Shown: positions 1 through 9,101 of the stretch, piece by piece
Numbering within the stretch: position 1 is the first letter of the stretch
Layout of the letters: each line of letters begins with the position of its first letter
From: Verrucomicrobiota bacterium
GTDB taxonomy: Bacteria; Verrucomicrobiota; Verrucomicrobiia; Limisphaerales; JAIPKD01
NCBI GenBank assembly: GCA_021733835.1
Contig: JAIPKD010000012.1
Coordinates: 1-54,075 of the forward strand
Direction of reading: 5' to 3'
Length of the DNA: 54,075 nt
Made by a program: the position numbers and the translations under genes
The notes under the pieces: model-generated
The model's input: only the letters and a program-made list of their open reading frames with translations
Databases searched by the model: none
Told to the model about the DNA's origin: nothing

Positions 1-83
1 CAGTGGACGATAGCATTGTCTGGGACGCAATCAAGAGGCACATTCCCTTGCTTCTGAACTGGTTGCGAGATATGTCCTTATGA
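1..83 (+). CDS. C-terminal end of an unidentified gene (partial)
   Basis: The frame beginning at base 3 is open from the window edge to a TGA at 81-83 and ends in ...LLLNWLRDMSL. The composition (alternating aliphatic, Trp and charged residues) looks like a real amphipathic C-terminal helix, but only about 26 codons are visible. No family can be assigned and a chance open frame is possible. Confidence 0.3.
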   Translation, partial: VDDSIVWDAIKRHIPLLLNWLRDMSL

Positions 84-164
84 TTGGCTTATAAGCGTGG
101 GATATGAGCTGATCCACCTTGGGTCATAATCCAAATCGATTTCGAAGGAGGGGGACACCAACCA

Positions 165-202
165 GGCCGTTCTATCGGCGGCTGACGCCGCGGCAGACGG
201 CC
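165..202 (+). other. Nested stem-loop in the leader upstream of flgB
   Basis: Outer arms GGCCGT (165-170) and ACGGCC (197-202) enclose an inner hairpin CGGCG (176-180) / CGCCG (186-190). No U-run follows, so it does not look like an intrinsic terminator. It precedes a 24-codon ORF with its own ribosome binding site. It could be a structured leader, or the remains of the upstream gene's 3' end. No riboswitch class was recognised. Confidence 0.3.
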
Positions 203-227
203 GCGTTATAAGAACAGAGGTGTAAAT

Positions 228-302
228 ATGCGTAGACTCGAAATTGAAAATTCAGATTTGGTGAAAATGGATGGAAATGCCGCTGACCGCCTTGACTTCT
301 GA
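228..302 (+). CDS. Possible 24-residue ORF upstream of flgB
   Basis: An ATG at 228 is preceded by AGAGG at 215-219, a plausible ribosome binding site with 8 nt spacing, and opens a 24-codon ORF ending in TGA at 300-302. The peptide is polar and acidic/basic mixed and has no recognisable motif. The rest of 303-442 shows no gene, only CAGCTCA(A/C) repeats around 309-340. Expression is unproven. Confidence 0.25.
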   Translation: MRRLEIENSDLVKMDGNAADRLDF

Positions 303-442
303 TCTCAGACAGCTCAACAACTTAACATCTCACAGCTCACACAGGTCAACCTTGCCTAGCGCCGTGAGGTTTTGAGGCAACAATTTCCCGGCTGTTTTCG
401 ACGCGTTATCGTAAGACACTGATATTTAGACGTTTAATATCT

Positions 443-458
443 TGGCATGGCTGTTGCT
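443..458 (+). promoter_or_regulatory. Sigma-54-type promoter for the flgB operon
   Basis: TGGCATGGCTGTTGCT carries the invariant -24 GG (444-445) and -12 GC (456-457) separated by exactly 10 nt, close to the TGGCAC-N5-TTGC consensus for RpoN. It lies 27 bp before the flgB ATG, and transcription would begin near 469. A second site with the same geometry precedes flgF, which supports sigma-54 control of both basal-body operons. Confidence 0.7.
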
Positions 459-484
459 TAGCTGCTGAGCGAGGGACTGGAATT

Positions 485-865
485 ATGATTGAGGCGTTGT
501 TTAATCAAACGAATTATCTGGCTACGAAGAAGGCGATGGATGCCACGGCGATGCGGCACAAGGCGCTGGCCAGTAATATTGCGAATGTCAATACGCCGAA
601 TTATGAGCGGATTGAATTGTCTTCCGATTTTTCGAGCCGGCTTCAACAAGCGATTGAGGATGGTGATCCGGTGCGGATCGCGAAATTGAATCCCATGGTT
701 GGTACAGACCCCGATGCCAAGCCGGTGGGGCCGAACGGGAACACGGTTCAGTTGGAAAATGAAATGGTCAAACTAAACCAAAACACCGTCTCTTTTGCGT
801 TGGAGGCGCGATTGTTGAGCGCGAGGTTAAACAAGCTCGAGACGGCGATAACAGGAAAAGTTTAA
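485..865 (+). CDS. flgB: Flagellar basal-body proximal rod protein FlgB
   Basis: 126 residues, the usual FlgB length. It forms the most proximal rod, next to the MS ring and FliE. The N-terminal rod-family motif (HKALASNIANVNTPNYER, residues 26-43) is clear and the C-terminal half is a helix typical of axial proteins. It is the first gene of the flgBC-fliE group, directly behind the sigma-54-type promoter, with AGGGACTGG upstream of its ATG. It is exported by the flagellar type III apparatus without a cleaved signal. Assignment is secure from both sequence and context. Confidence 0.95.
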   Translation: MIEALFNQTNYLATKKAMDATAMRHKALASNIANVNTPNYERIELSSDFSSRLQQAIEDGDPVRIAKLNPMVGTDPDAKPVGPNGNTVQLENEMVKLNQNTVSFALEARLLSARLNKLETAITGKV

Positions 866-879
866 TTAGGAGATGACGG

Positions 880-1308
880 ATGATTTCTGTATTAAACGGT
901 ATTGAAAGCAGTGCCTCAGCCTTAAATGCCGAACGCGTAAGGCTGGACATCATCGCGCAGAATATCGCAAACGCCAACTCGACCAGCGGCCCCGACGGTC
1001 GGCCGTACCAACGGCGCGAGGTTATGTTTCAGACCATTCTTAATGAAAAGAGCGGGTTGCCGGGGATGAACGCGCCGATGCAATCGGTTGAAGTATCGGG
1101 GATAGTGACTGATCCGACCCCACCGCGTGATGTTTATATGCCGGGGCACCCGGACGCCGATGCGCAGGGTATGGTTAAATTTCCCAATATAAATGTTCAT
1201 ACAGAGATGGCGGATATGTTGACTGCTTCGCGCGCGTACGAGGCCAATCTCTCGGTTATAAAAAACGCTGAATCCATGGCGCGAGAGGCAATGACCATCG
1301 GCAGGTAA
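880..1308 (+). CDS. flgC: Flagellar basal-body proximal rod protein FlgC
   Basis: 142 residues. The N-terminal rod motif LDIIAQNIANANST (residues 23-36) is followed by YQRREVMF, and the C-terminus has the axial-family EMADMLTASRAYEANL signature. It polymerises with FlgB and FlgF in the proximal rod. AGGAG at 869-873 is a strong ribosome binding site, 14 bp after flgB. Length and motifs are normal for FlgC. Confidence 0.96.
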   Translation: MISVLNGIESSASALNAERVRLDIIAQNIANANSTSGPDGRPYQRREVMFQTILNEKSGLPGMNAPMQSVEVSGIVTDPTPPRDVYMPGHPDADAQGMVKFPNINVHTEMADMLTASRAYEANLSVIKNAESMAREAMTIGR

Positions 1309-1326
1309 TTTCGAAATTGACATGCA

Positions 1327-1707
1327 ATGAACGTTACCAATGGCATCAATCCCTATGCGACGCCGGGCATGGTCAAGCCGGGCATGATGCCCGGCGCGCT
1401 TGATAAACAGACGATACCTCCGGCCGAGTTGAAGGCGCTTAACGCCGCGCTGGAGGCGGGAGAGTCTTCCGTGGCCAAGGCAGGTGAGAGCGGTTTCCAT
1501 AATATATATTCCGAACTCATCGCCGGCGTGGCGGATAAGCAGAAACAAGCCGACCAAGCAGTGGAGGGGGTATTAAAGGGCGAAAACACCTCGCTGCACC
1601 AGGCAATGATCGCGATGGAAGAGGCTAGCCTCTCGTTCAAACTCATGGTCGAGGTGCGGAATAAACTACTGGAATCTTACCAGGAATTAATGCGTATGCA
1701 GGTATAG
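1327..1707 (+). CDS. fliE: Flagellar hook-basal body complex protein FliE
   Basis: 126 residues, slightly longer than typical FliE (about 100), the extra length being a Pro/Gly-rich N-terminus (PYATPGMVKPGMMPG). The C-terminal half has the FliE pattern: HQAMIAMEEASLSFKLMVEVRNKLLESYQELMRM, given here only to describe two amphipathic helices ending in the conserved Y-E-x-I/L-M-x-M tail (written in pieces: HQAMIAMEEASLSF then KLMVEVRNKLLESYQELM). FliE links the MS ring to the rod. It lies directly after flgC and before fliF, the conserved order. Confidence 0.93.
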   Translation: MNVTNGINPYATPGMVKPGMMPGALDKQTIPPAELKALNAALEAGESSVAKAGESGFHNIYSELIAGVADKQKQADQAVEGVLKGENTSLHQAMIAMEEASLSFKLMVEVRNKLLESYQELMRMQV

Positions 1708-1766
1708 GCGATGAGATAATAGTCAATTTAATAATAAAATTATAATCATGATTTAGTAACTAACAC

Positions 1767-3395
1767 ATGCAAAACCTTATCCAACTAGGAAATCAATTAA
1801 GCGCCATTTGGAAGCAGCTTGGACTCAATCAACGAATCAGCATCGTATTTACCGCGGGAGTTGTTCTTGTGGCGCTTATATCATTGGCGATTTGGTCGGG
1901 ACGCGTGGATTATGCCTTGCTTTACGGCGGACTCGATCCCGCCGAATCGTCAAAGGTGATCTCAGCTTTAGAAGAATCGAAGGTATCATATAAGACCGGT
2001 GCCGGCGGCGGAATCTATGTTCCCAAAGACAAGGTGTATTCGGTTCGGATGAACCTCGCGGCCAAGGGTGTTCCCCGCGGGCCGGGAGTCGGTTTTGAGA
2101 TTTTCGACAAGCCGAACTTCGGTTTATCGGATTTTGTGCAACGCGCGAATTATCTTAGAGCTGTTCAGGGCGAGCTGGCCCGGACGATCAGCGAACTCGA
2201 TGTCGTCGATTCGTCGCGCGTCATGGTGGTCATGCCCGAGAACAGACTGTTGCTGGATGAAAAGCGCCGGCCGAGCGCGTCCGTGTTTATTAACGTCAAG
2301 GGTCTGACCGAGCTGTCGAGCGAGACGGTGAATTCAATAAGGTTCCTGGTTGCCAATGCTGTCGAAGGATTGCAGCTGAAGGATGTGGCAGTTGTGGACA
2401 ACCGCGGCAATATGCTTTCCGGTAACGACGGGGAGGACGATATTTCCGGTTTGAGCGACAACCAATTGAGCATGCGCAAGAAGATTGAACAATACCTGTC
2501 CGGCAAGGCCCAGGACATGCTCGAAACGGCGCTCGGCCCCGGTAATGCCATTGTGAAGGTCTCCGCGGAAATCAATTTCGATACGATCAACAGCGTAGAG
2601 GAAGAGTATGATCCGGAAGGGCAGGTGGAGCGTTCAACGACCGTCGAAGATGAGACCACCGAGACATCGAAGGGTGTCTCGGGCGGAATCGCGGGGCTAG
2701 GTGGCATGAACCAGTCCGCACAGAATACAAACTCCACTCAAACATCCACTCAAGATATTACAACTACGACCAAGACTACCGAGACCACCGAATATGAAGT
2801 CGGGAGAACCACAAAGACTATCCTCCAGGCGGCGGGTGGAATAGAAAGGCTTTCGGCCGCCGTACTCATCTCTGCCAAGACCGAAGTCGCCGACGGCGCC
2901 GAGAACGTAGTGCCGCGGTCGCAGCAGGAATTGGATAAGCTGAAGCGATTGGTGCAGACATCGCTGGGTATGCAAGTAGGACAAAATTCAATCGGTACAG
3001 ATCAAATAGAACTGGTTGAAATGCCTTTTGACGACAAATGGAATACGCAGATCGTTCAGAATATGGAGCAACATGAAACGTTCCGCTACATTATGGACAT
3101 CGCAAAACAGTTGGTATACCCCGCGCTTGCGGCCGCCGTGATTTTTCTATTCTTCCGCACATTAAAGAAAACCGACACCGATTCCATCCCGATAGGTGTG
3201 CCGCTCGATCAATTCTCCAGGGGCAACGGCAACGGTAATGGCAACGGTAACTCGCACGGACTGGAACTGCCCGAGTGGGCGGAGCAGGCGAAGAAAGGGT
3301 ATGTATCGGTCGATGTACTCAATCAACTCGTCCGTGAGAATCCGTCGAATATGACACAGGCCATCCGTTCATGGTTGAGCAAGGGAAAGATGTAA
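1767..3395 (+). CDS. fliF: Flagellar MS-ring protein FliF
   Basis: 542 residues. The protein builds the inner-membrane MS ring on which the motor and export gate assemble. There is one transmembrane helix near residues 27-43 and a second near 449-466. The ring-building motifs between them include ALLYGGLDP, FDKPNFGLSDFVQRANYLRA and GELARTI. A low-complexity Thr/Ser stretch (about residues 310-345) sits in the periplasmic linker, and an NGNGNGNG run precedes the cytoplasmic FliG-binding tail (VLNQLVRENPSNMTQAIRSW). The 59 bp between fliE and fliF is AT-rich, with no clear promoter. Confidence 0.97.
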   Translation: MQNLIQLGNQLSAIWKQLGLNQRISIVFTAGVVLVALISLAIWSGRVDYALLYGGLDPAESSKVISALEESKVSYKTGAGGGIYVPKDKVYSVRMNLAAKGVPRGPGVGFEIFDKPNFGLSDFVQRANYLRAVQGELARTISELDVVDSSRVMVVMPENRLLLDEKRRPSASVFINVKGLTELSSETVNSIRFLVANAVEGLQLKDVAVVDNRGNMLSGNDGEDDISGLSDNQLSMRKKIEQYLSGKAQDMLETALGPGNAIVKVSAEINFDTINSVEEEYDPEGQVERSTTVEDETTETSKGVSGGIAGLGGMNQSAQNTNSTQTSTQDITTTTKTTETTEYEVGRTTKTILQAAGGIERLSAAVLISAKTEVADGAENVVPRSQQELDKLKRLVQTSLGMQVGQNSIGTDQIELVEMPFDDKWNTQIVQNMEQHETFRYIMDIAKQLVYPALAAAVIFLFFRTLKKTDTDSIPIGVPLDQFSRGNGNGNGNGNSHGLELPEWAEQAKKGYVSVDVLNQLVRENPSNMTQAIRSWLSKGKM

Positions 3396-3409
3396 ATACA
3401 TGGTGAGTT

Positions 3410-4471
3410 ATGGAAGGTAACGGAGCAAATACCAACGATCAGCAGAGGACGAACGCAGCTGAAAACATGAGCAAGCTGCAGAAGCTGGCCGTGCTGTTGC
3501 TGTTGCTCGGCCCCGACAGCGCGGCCGAGTTGATGAAGCACCTGAGCGAACAAGAGATAAACGCCGTTGCGGGCGAGATGTCCAAGCTCGGTCTTGTGGA
3601 CTATGAGACACAGCTGTCGGTGTTACGCGAGTTTACCGAAGTCGCACTCCACGCGGGTACTGCGGTGCGCGGCGGGCCGGATAGCACGCGCACTGTGCTC
3701 GAGAAAGCGGTCGGCATTTTCCGCGCGTCGGAGTTCCTTGGTAAGGTTTCCCCGGCCGGGGGATCGGTCACCGTCGTTCAGAAGGTCATGGAAATGGACC
3801 CGCGCCAGGTATTTAACCTTATTAAGCATGAACAGGCGCAGACGATTGCATTGATCGTAAGTTATCTTAATCCGGACAAGGCTTCCAGAGTGCTCAGTTA
3901 CCTTAACGCCGACCAGCGCCGGGAAGTCGTCGAACGCCTGGCTACCCTGGCCCCGACGCCGACCGATGTCGTCGAGAAGGTGGTCGAAATCCTTATCCAA
4001 AGGGTAAGCGGCAAGAATCCAAGTGTATTGAATCAGACCGGCGGCGTCAAATCCGCGGCAGATGTACTCAACGCCCTGGATAAAAATATTTCCAAGAGCC
4101 TGCTGATAGGTATGGAGGAAATGAATCCGGAGCTGTGTCAGGCGATACGTCAAAAGATGTTTACGTTCGAGGATATGATCGGACTTGATACGCCGTCGAT
4201 GCAGAAGATATTGCGCGAGGTCGATATGCGTGATCTGGCGGTGGCGTTGAAGACCGCCAGTGAACCGCTCAAAGAGAAGATGTTAAGCTGCATATCCAGG
4301 CGCGCAGGCGAGACCGTGGAAGAGGAGATGAGTTTTATGGGACCCTTGAAGCTCCGTGAGATCGAGGGCGCACAGGCGAGAATCATTGAAGTGGTCAGGA
4401 ACCTCGAGAACGAAGGAGAACTTGACCTGGCAGAAGCCCGCGAGAATATGCGTCATGAAGCCGTTCTATAA
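3410..4471 (+). CDS. fliG: Flagellar motor switch protein FliG
   Basis: 353 residues, normal length. FliG is the rotor C-ring component that contacts MotA and transmits torque. The N-terminal domain (KLAVLLLLLGPDSAAELMKHL) binds FliF. The middle domain has KHEQAQTIALIVSYL where most homologues read EHPQ. The C-terminal torque domain has FEDMIGLDTPSMQKILREVD with the charged residues that face the stator, and MGPLKLREIEGAQ near the end. The start at 3410 has GGTGAG upstream; a later ATG (codon 20) is a less likely alternative. Confidence 0.96.
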   Translation: MEGNGANTNDQQRTNAAENMSKLQKLAVLLLLLGPDSAAELMKHLSEQEINAVAGEMSKLGLVDYETQLSVLREFTEVALHAGTAVRGGPDSTRTVLEKAVGIFRASEFLGKVSPAGGSVTVVQKVMEMDPRQVFNLIKHEQAQTIALIVSYLNPDKASRVLSYLNADQRREVVERLATLAPTPTDVVEKVVEILIQRVSGKNPSVLNQTGGVKSAADVLNALDKNISKSLLIGMEEMNPELCQAIRQKMFTFEDMIGLDTPSMQKILREVDMRDLAVALKTASEPLKEKMLSCISRRAGETVEEEMSFMGPLKLREIEGAQARIIEVVRNLENEGELDLAEARENMRHEAVL

Positions 4472-5045
4472 AACAGTGAAATTTTCGAAACCGCTCTTGC
4501 GCATAAGCTGTAGTTCGTTCGCCTCACGATATGAAGAGTTGGAGACGGCGTTTCGAAAGCGCGAACAAGCGGCTTACGAAAAAGGGTGCCTGGACGGCGA
4601 GCGCACCTTGAGCGAGCAGTTGGTGAAACAGCGCGCCGAGCTTCTCGAATTGCAGAATGGACTTCTGAATTCCTTGAGCCAAGCCGTGGTAAAATTGGTT
4701 CGCGACGCGGAGCCGATGCTTGCGCAATTGGCGCTGGAACTGGCCGGCAAACTGGTCGGCGGCCTGCCTGTTTCGGCAGAATTAGTCGAAGCAAACGTGC
4801 GTGAGGCGATCGGCCAGGTGGAAGAGGATACCGAGTATAAGGTATGCATCAACCGTGAGGATATCGAGCTTCTCAGGCGCGCGAACTCACCGCTCCTGCT
4901 GCCGGAGGATAAATCAAGCCGTATCAGGTTCGAACCCGACCCCGATATTCCGCGTGGCGGTTGCATGATCATTACCAAATTCGGAGTTATTGACGCGCGA
5001 CTGGAAACGAAGGTGAACATGATAAAAAAGGCGTTACAGGCATGA
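4455..5045 (+). CDS. fliH: Flagellar export apparatus protein FliH
   Basis: 196 residues from the ATG at 4455, which overlaps the last 17 nt of fliG; the longer open frame upstream lies inside fliG and is not used. FliH binds and regulates the FliI ATPase and tethers it to the C ring. Residues 25-75 form a charged helical stalk (YEELETAFRKREQAAYEKG), and the C-terminal globular domain has the family pattern RFEPDPDIPRGGCMI. The overlap with fliI (4 nt, ATGA) implies coupled translation. Confidence 0.88.
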   Translation: MKPFYKTVKFSKPLLRISCSSFASRYEELETAFRKREQAAYEKGCLDGERTLSEQLVKQRAELLELQNGLLNSLSQAVVKLVRDAEPMLAQLALELAGKLVGGLPVSAELVEANVREAIGQVEEDTEYKVCINREDIELLRRANSPLLLPEDKSSRIRFEPDPDIPRGGCMIITKFGVIDARLETKVNMIKKALQA

Positions 5046-6412
5046 TTGCGGAGACACCCATAAACCAAACCGGCGACGCTTGGTTGGGAAAGGCGCTTCA
5101 GAGCGCAAGGCGCGCGCGCGTGCTCGAGAACCGCGGGAAAGTGGTTCAACTGATCGGATTGGTCGTCGAGTCCGCAGGCCCGCTGGCGGGGGTCGGCGAA
5201 GTCTGTCGGATCGAATCACCGCGACGTGACGACGCTACCTTGGCGGAAGTGGTCGGCTTCCGCAATAACCACCTCCTGCTCATGCCCCTGGGCGGCCTTC
5301 ATGGAATTCACCCCGGCAGCGAGGTCGTGGCACTGGGCGAGTCCCTCAAGATTCCGGTGGGCGAATGCCTTAAAGGCCGCGTGATCGACGGACTGGGAAG
5401 GCCGATAGACGAATTAGGCCCCTTGTATGCCCGGGATACTACCGGATTGAATATTACTCCGCCGCATCCCTTGAAGAGAAAGAGGATAACGAACGTGTTC
5501 CAGACCGGCATCCGGGCCCTGGATACGTTCGTGCCGTGCGGACGCGGACAGCGACTCGGTATATTCGCCGGCAGCGGCGTCGGTAAGTCGACCCTTATCG
5601 GTATGATGGCAGGCCAGGCCGAGGCGGATGTGAATGTGATCGCTCTGATAGGCGAACGCGGACGCGAAGTGCGGGAGTTTATCGAGAAAGACCTGGGTGA
5701 ACGCGGCCGCGCCAAGTCGGTGGTGGTCGTCGCCACATCAGACCAACCGGCCTTAATCAGACTTAAAGGCGCTTTCCTCGCCATGTCTATTGCGGAGTAC
5801 TTCAGGGACGCAGGTGCGAACGTGCTTTTCATGATGGACTCGGTAACGCGGTTCGCCATGGCGCAACGTGAAATCGGCCTGTCGGTCGGCGAACCACCAA
5901 CCTCCAAAGGCTATACACCGTCGGTCTTTTCGCTCCTGCCGCAACTCCTCGAAAGGGCCGGTATGGGCGAAAACGGTTCGATAACCGGCTTATTCACCGT
6001 CCTGGTGGAAGCCGACGACATGAATGATCCCATCGCCGACGCTGTACGCTCGATCCTTGACGGGCATATAGTCTTGACGCGTGAACTGGCGTCGTTGAAT
6101 CACTACCCGGCAATCGATGTCCTGGAAAGCGTAAGCCGTCTGAACCGCGATATCCTGACCCCACAGCAACTGGCGCTCGTGGGCAAGGCCCGCGAATCGA
6201 TGGCGGTGTACCGGAAGAACCAGGACTTGATCAACATAGGCGCATATCCCAAGGGGAGTAATGCGTCCATCGACAACGCAATAGAACTGCAACAGCCGCT
6301 TAACAACTTTCTCAGGCAAGCCTCCGATGAGATGTCCGCCGGCGCGGAATCGTGGGGGTTGCTTGAAAAAGTATTATCAACAAATAATAAACAAAATATA
6401 AATACATCTTAA
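5042..6412 (+). CDS. fliI: Flagellum-specific export ATPase FliI
   Basis: 456 residues, an F1-beta-like ATPase that drives flagellar protein export. Walker A is AGSGVGKSTLIG (about residues 176-187), Walker B is VLFMMDSVTRFA, and PPTSKGYTPSVFSLLPQLLERAG is the diagnostic export-ATPase stretch (shown in parts: PPTSKGYTPSVFS, LLPQLLERAG). It starts inside the last codons of fliH (ATGA overlap). The length and all catalytic motifs are intact. Confidence 0.98.
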   Translation: MIAETPINQTGDAWLGKALQSARRARVLENRGKVVQLIGLVVESAGPLAGVGEVCRIESPRRDDATLAEVVGFRNNHLLLMPLGGLHGIHPGSEVVALGESLKIPVGECLKGRVIDGLGRPIDELGPLYARDTTGLNITPPHPLKRKRITNVFQTGIRALDTFVPCGRGQRLGIFAGSGVGKSTLIGMMAGQAEADVNVIALIGERGREVREFIEKDLGERGRAKSVVVVATSDQPALIRLKGAFLAMSIAEYFRDAGANVLFMMDSVTRFAMAQREIGLSVGEPPTSKGYTPSVFSLLPQLLERAGMGENGSITGLFTVLVEADDMNDPIADAVRSILDGHIVLTRELASLNHYPAIDVLESVSRLNRDILTPQQLALVGKARESMAVYRKNQDLINIGAYPKGSNASIDNAIELQQPLNNFLRQASDEMSAGAESWGLLEKVLSTNNKQNINTS

Positions 6413-6432
6413 CAATAGGGGGATGCATAAAA

Positions 6433-6915
6433 ATGAAACTATTTCGCTTCACTTTAAACGCCGTTCAAACATTGAGGTGTAGACGCGAATCGGTTGCGCT
6501 GGAGGAATACGCCGCGGCAATACGCCGTCAGCGCGAGGCGTTTGATGAAATGTCTGCGGCGCAACAACGGCTCGACGAGGGTTGGACCATGCGTGAACGA
6601 TACCTTCATGAAGGCGCCGCCGGCGCGGACGTCAAACGCAACGAAGACTACTGCGCCGCTATGGAGCTTGAATTCAGGCAGGCCGAATTGAAACTCAGAC
6701 AGTCCGAACAGCGTACGGCGGAGAAATGGACGCAACTGGTTAAGGCGCGCCAGGATAGGGAATCGATCGAAAAACTGTACGAACGTCATAGGCTCCGTTA
6801 CGAAGCCGAATGCAAACGAGAGGAGCAAAGGTTTCTCGATGAAATCGCGAATCGGAGGTTGCCGGAATACGCTTCAATGAATACCGGCGCCGGCATGGTA
6901 GAAGTAGAGTTATGA
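6433..6915 (+). CDS. fliJ: Flagellar export chaperone FliJ
   Basis: 160 residues, almost entirely a two-helix coiled coil rich in Arg, Glu and Ala, as in FliJ, the central stalk of the FliI/FliH ATPase. The N-terminus FRFTLNAVQTLRCRRE matches the family's F-x-L-x-x-V/L-L-x-x-R-x-x-x-E pattern. The AGGGGG at 6417-6422 is the ribosome binding site. Position directly after fliI supports the call, since sequence conservation in FliJ is weak. Confidence 0.88.
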   Translation: MKLFRFTLNAVQTLRCRRESVALEEYAAAIRRQREAFDEMSAAQQRLDEGWTMRERYLHEGAAGADVKRNEDYCAAMELEFRQAELKLRQSEQRTAEKWTQLVKARQDRESIEKLYERHRLRYEAECKREEQRFLDEIANRRLPEYASMNTGAGMVEVEL

Positions 6916-7493
6916 TTGACTTCATTAAATCCCCGTGGGGCGCCGCGATCATCGGCGTCATAACATATTTATCCGTCACATTGGTGATGTGGCCTTCCGG
7001 TAAGGTTGAGAAACCGAAAGAAGTCAAGAATTATCCTATGTTAAACGGTCCTTCTTGGACGTTTGAAAACCCCGAGCTCACAGAATTGATAGTTGAATTG
7101 CGCAAGAGAACAAAAGAACTGGATGATCGTGAACAGAAATTAAACGAGCTTAAAAAACGCGTTAACAGCGAGATCGGCGAATTATCCGTCATTACCCAGA
7201 AGATCGAGAGATTAAGAGAAGATTTCAATCAGAACGTAACCCTCGTCAAGAAGGCCGAGACCTCGAACCTGAAGAAGTTGGCCGACTTATACGCCGGCAT
7301 GACGCCCGATGCCGCGGCAAAGATCATTAGCGAGCTGGACAATGGGCAGATAGCAAAACTTCTTTACTATATGGATGAACGCAAGGCCTCCGCGGTACTT
7401 GAGGGCCTGGCGAAGATGAGCGCAACGCAGGCAAAGAGGGCCGCGTTGATAAGCGAACGCATGAGAATGACCGTAGTCGATAATAACGGTTGA
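6912..7493 (+). CDS. MotE-like / MgtE N-domain protein
   Basis: 193 residues, beginning in an ATGA overlap with fliJ. One membrane anchor (about residues 9-27) is followed by a long coiled coil (about 65-115) and a C-terminal helical domain containing LADLYAGMTPDAAAKIISEL and AKLLYYMDERKASAVLEGL, the pattern of the MgtE intracellular N domain. Proteins of this layout sit between fliJ and fliK in many flagellar loci and include MotE, a periplasmic chaperone for MotC in alphaproteobacteria. The exact role here is inferred from context. Confidence 0.82.
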   Translation: MIDFIKSPWGAAIIGVITYLSVTLVMWPSGKVEKPKEVKNYPMLNGPSWTFENPELTELIVELRKRTKELDDREQKLNELKKRVNSEIGELSVITQKIERLREDFNQNVTLVKKAETSNLKKLADLYAGMTPDAAAKIISELDNGQIAKLLYYMDERKASAVLEGLAKMSATQAKRAALISERMRMTVVDNNG

Positions 7494-7514
7494 GCGCCGT
7501 CGAATACGCGCTGG

Positions 7515-9095
7515 ATGCCCATGAACTCCTTAGCGTCAACTAATATTGAAGGTAGCCCAGCGACACATGCGGGTGCGCATGAGCACGCATCGCGTCTTCC
7601 GGACAGCGCGCCGCATTCGGAGTTCTCGCTCGTAATGCGGGATATTGAGGATGGATCACCGCAACAGAATAAGCCCGGCTTGAATCATGCAGTTGCGTCC
7701 GGCTCGAAGAAGACAGACGAGCATCGACGCAGTGAAGAATCCGATGCGCATAAGAGGAAGGAGCCCGACAAGAAAACGGATTCCGATAAATCGATTCCCG
7801 AACCGTGGAAGCGTGCGGCAGAATTGTTTTCGCTGAATGAATTGTTTGGAACCGCGCAGTCTTCTTCAATTAATAGGGCAGACGCACATAGCCGGGATGT
7901 AACCGGAAAAGACACGGCGACGACTCATAAGCAAATTTCGTCCAAGGGCGTGCGCGCGAATGCGGACTCCGGCGCAGAAACTAAACCGGGCGTGAACGCT
8001 CGTACCAAACCAGCTGTATCGGGTGATGCCGATCGTTTGTCCGCGGCGGATAAGGGAGAAAAGCATGCCGCAAGGGATCGGCAAACATTGCCTAAACCCG
8101 GGGAAAAAATAGCAGTTAAACAACAGACCGCAAACGGTTCCAAGGCCGCGAATTCGGAACGCACACCTGAATTGAAATCGCCCGTAAATATATCAAGACC
8201 TTTGCAGTATACCGTTCCTAAGACATTGATTGACCGGCACTTGGAGGAGGTGTCGGCCGTAAGGCGCGCGACAGTATCCAATCCGGACATCGAATTTATT
8301 GCGCCTAAGCCTGCATTTGGAAATCGGAATGGCATATCCGTTGCTAAGAAGCGTGTGTTTATGACAACGGGCGCAAACCAGGAGAAAATTACCGCACAGG
8401 CGGCGGGAAGGACATCGTCTGAGCGTACCGGTGCGGGCGCCGGTGACGCGCGCGCCGGCGATGCAAGTGCAGCTGCCTCCAGGAACGGCCTATCGCTGCC
8501 CAATTCAAAGGCGCCGATCAATCATAAAGGCGAGAGTGCATTGAACGGCGCCATACAGCAGGGCGATGCCGCCTCTCAAGTCAAGGGTCAGGTAAAGGCG
8601 CCGCCGCCGGCTGCAGTTGAGAGATGGGATCGGGCAGGATACGAGAAGTGTTTTGAGATGATCAAGTCCAATGCCGTGCAGTTGAAACACTCGGGAGCCG
8701 CCGAGCTCACGGTTGTGCTCAGGCCCGATGCAAATACGGAATTGTATCTGCGCCTGCAGCGGAGTTCGTTGGGTATCGAAGCGCATGCGCGGTTGGATCG
8801 AGGTGATTTCGCTGCATTAAACTCACAATGGACGAACGTGCAGAATGCCTTGAACAGCCAAGGAGTGCGTTTAGCGGCCCTGAACGATCATTCGCAAAAG
8901 GATGCCCATGGCGGGGACCAGGGTGCGGACTTATTCGATTATTCCGAAGGCGAAACCGAATCGCGTAACCGCGGTTACCACGACACGCCGGATAACAGAC
9001 GGCAACATGACAACGATAGCGAAGATAGCTCTGAGGCAATGGAAAGCGCCTATGAAATATGGCGCAAGAAGAGACGTTGGGAGTTTTGGGCGTAA
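7515..9095 (+). CDS. fliK: Flagellar hook-length control protein FliK
   Basis: 526 residues. The first 370 are low-complexity, polar and rich in Ala, Lys, Asp and Ser, consistent with the extended ruler part. Near residues 385-460 is the C-terminal hook-length domain (LKHSGAAELTVVLRPD, ELYLRLQRSSLGIEAHARL), which switches the substrate specificity of FlhB. Position between the motE-like gene and flgD is conserved. An ATG two codons downstream (7521) is an alternative start. The N-terminal two thirds would not be recognisable alone. Confidence 0.87.
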   Translation: MPMNSLASTNIEGSPATHAGAHEHASRLPDSAPHSEFSLVMRDIEDGSPQQNKPGLNHAVASGSKKTDEHRRSEESDAHKRKEPDKKTDSDKSIPEPWKRAAELFSLNELFGTAQSSSINRADAHSRDVTGKDTATTHKQISSKGVRANADSGAETKPGVNARTKPAVSGDADRLSAADKGEKHAARDRQTLPKPGEKIAVKQQTANGSKAANSERTPELKSPVNISRPLQYTVPKTLIDRHLEEVSAVRRATVSNPDIEFIAPKPAFGNRNGISVAKKRVFMTTGANQEKITAQAAGRTSSERTGAGAGDARAGDASAAASRNGLSLPNSKAPINHKGESALNGAIQQGDAASQVKGQVKAPPPAAVERWDRAGYEKCFEMIKSNAVQLKHSGAAELTVVLRPDANTELYLRLQRSSLGIEAHARLDRGDFAALNSQWTNVQNALNSQGVRLAALNDHSQKDAHGGDQGADLFDYSEGETESRNRGYHDTPDNRRQHDNDSEDSSEAMESAYEIWRKKRRWEFWA

Positions 9096-9101
9096 GATAT
9101 T

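Noticed and set aside
120-230. Cyclic-di-GMP or other known riboswitch in the flgB leader
   Set aside because: The nested hairpin lacks the conserved bases of the riboswitch classes I know, and a sigma-54 promoter lies downstream of it, so it would not be part of the flgB mRNA.
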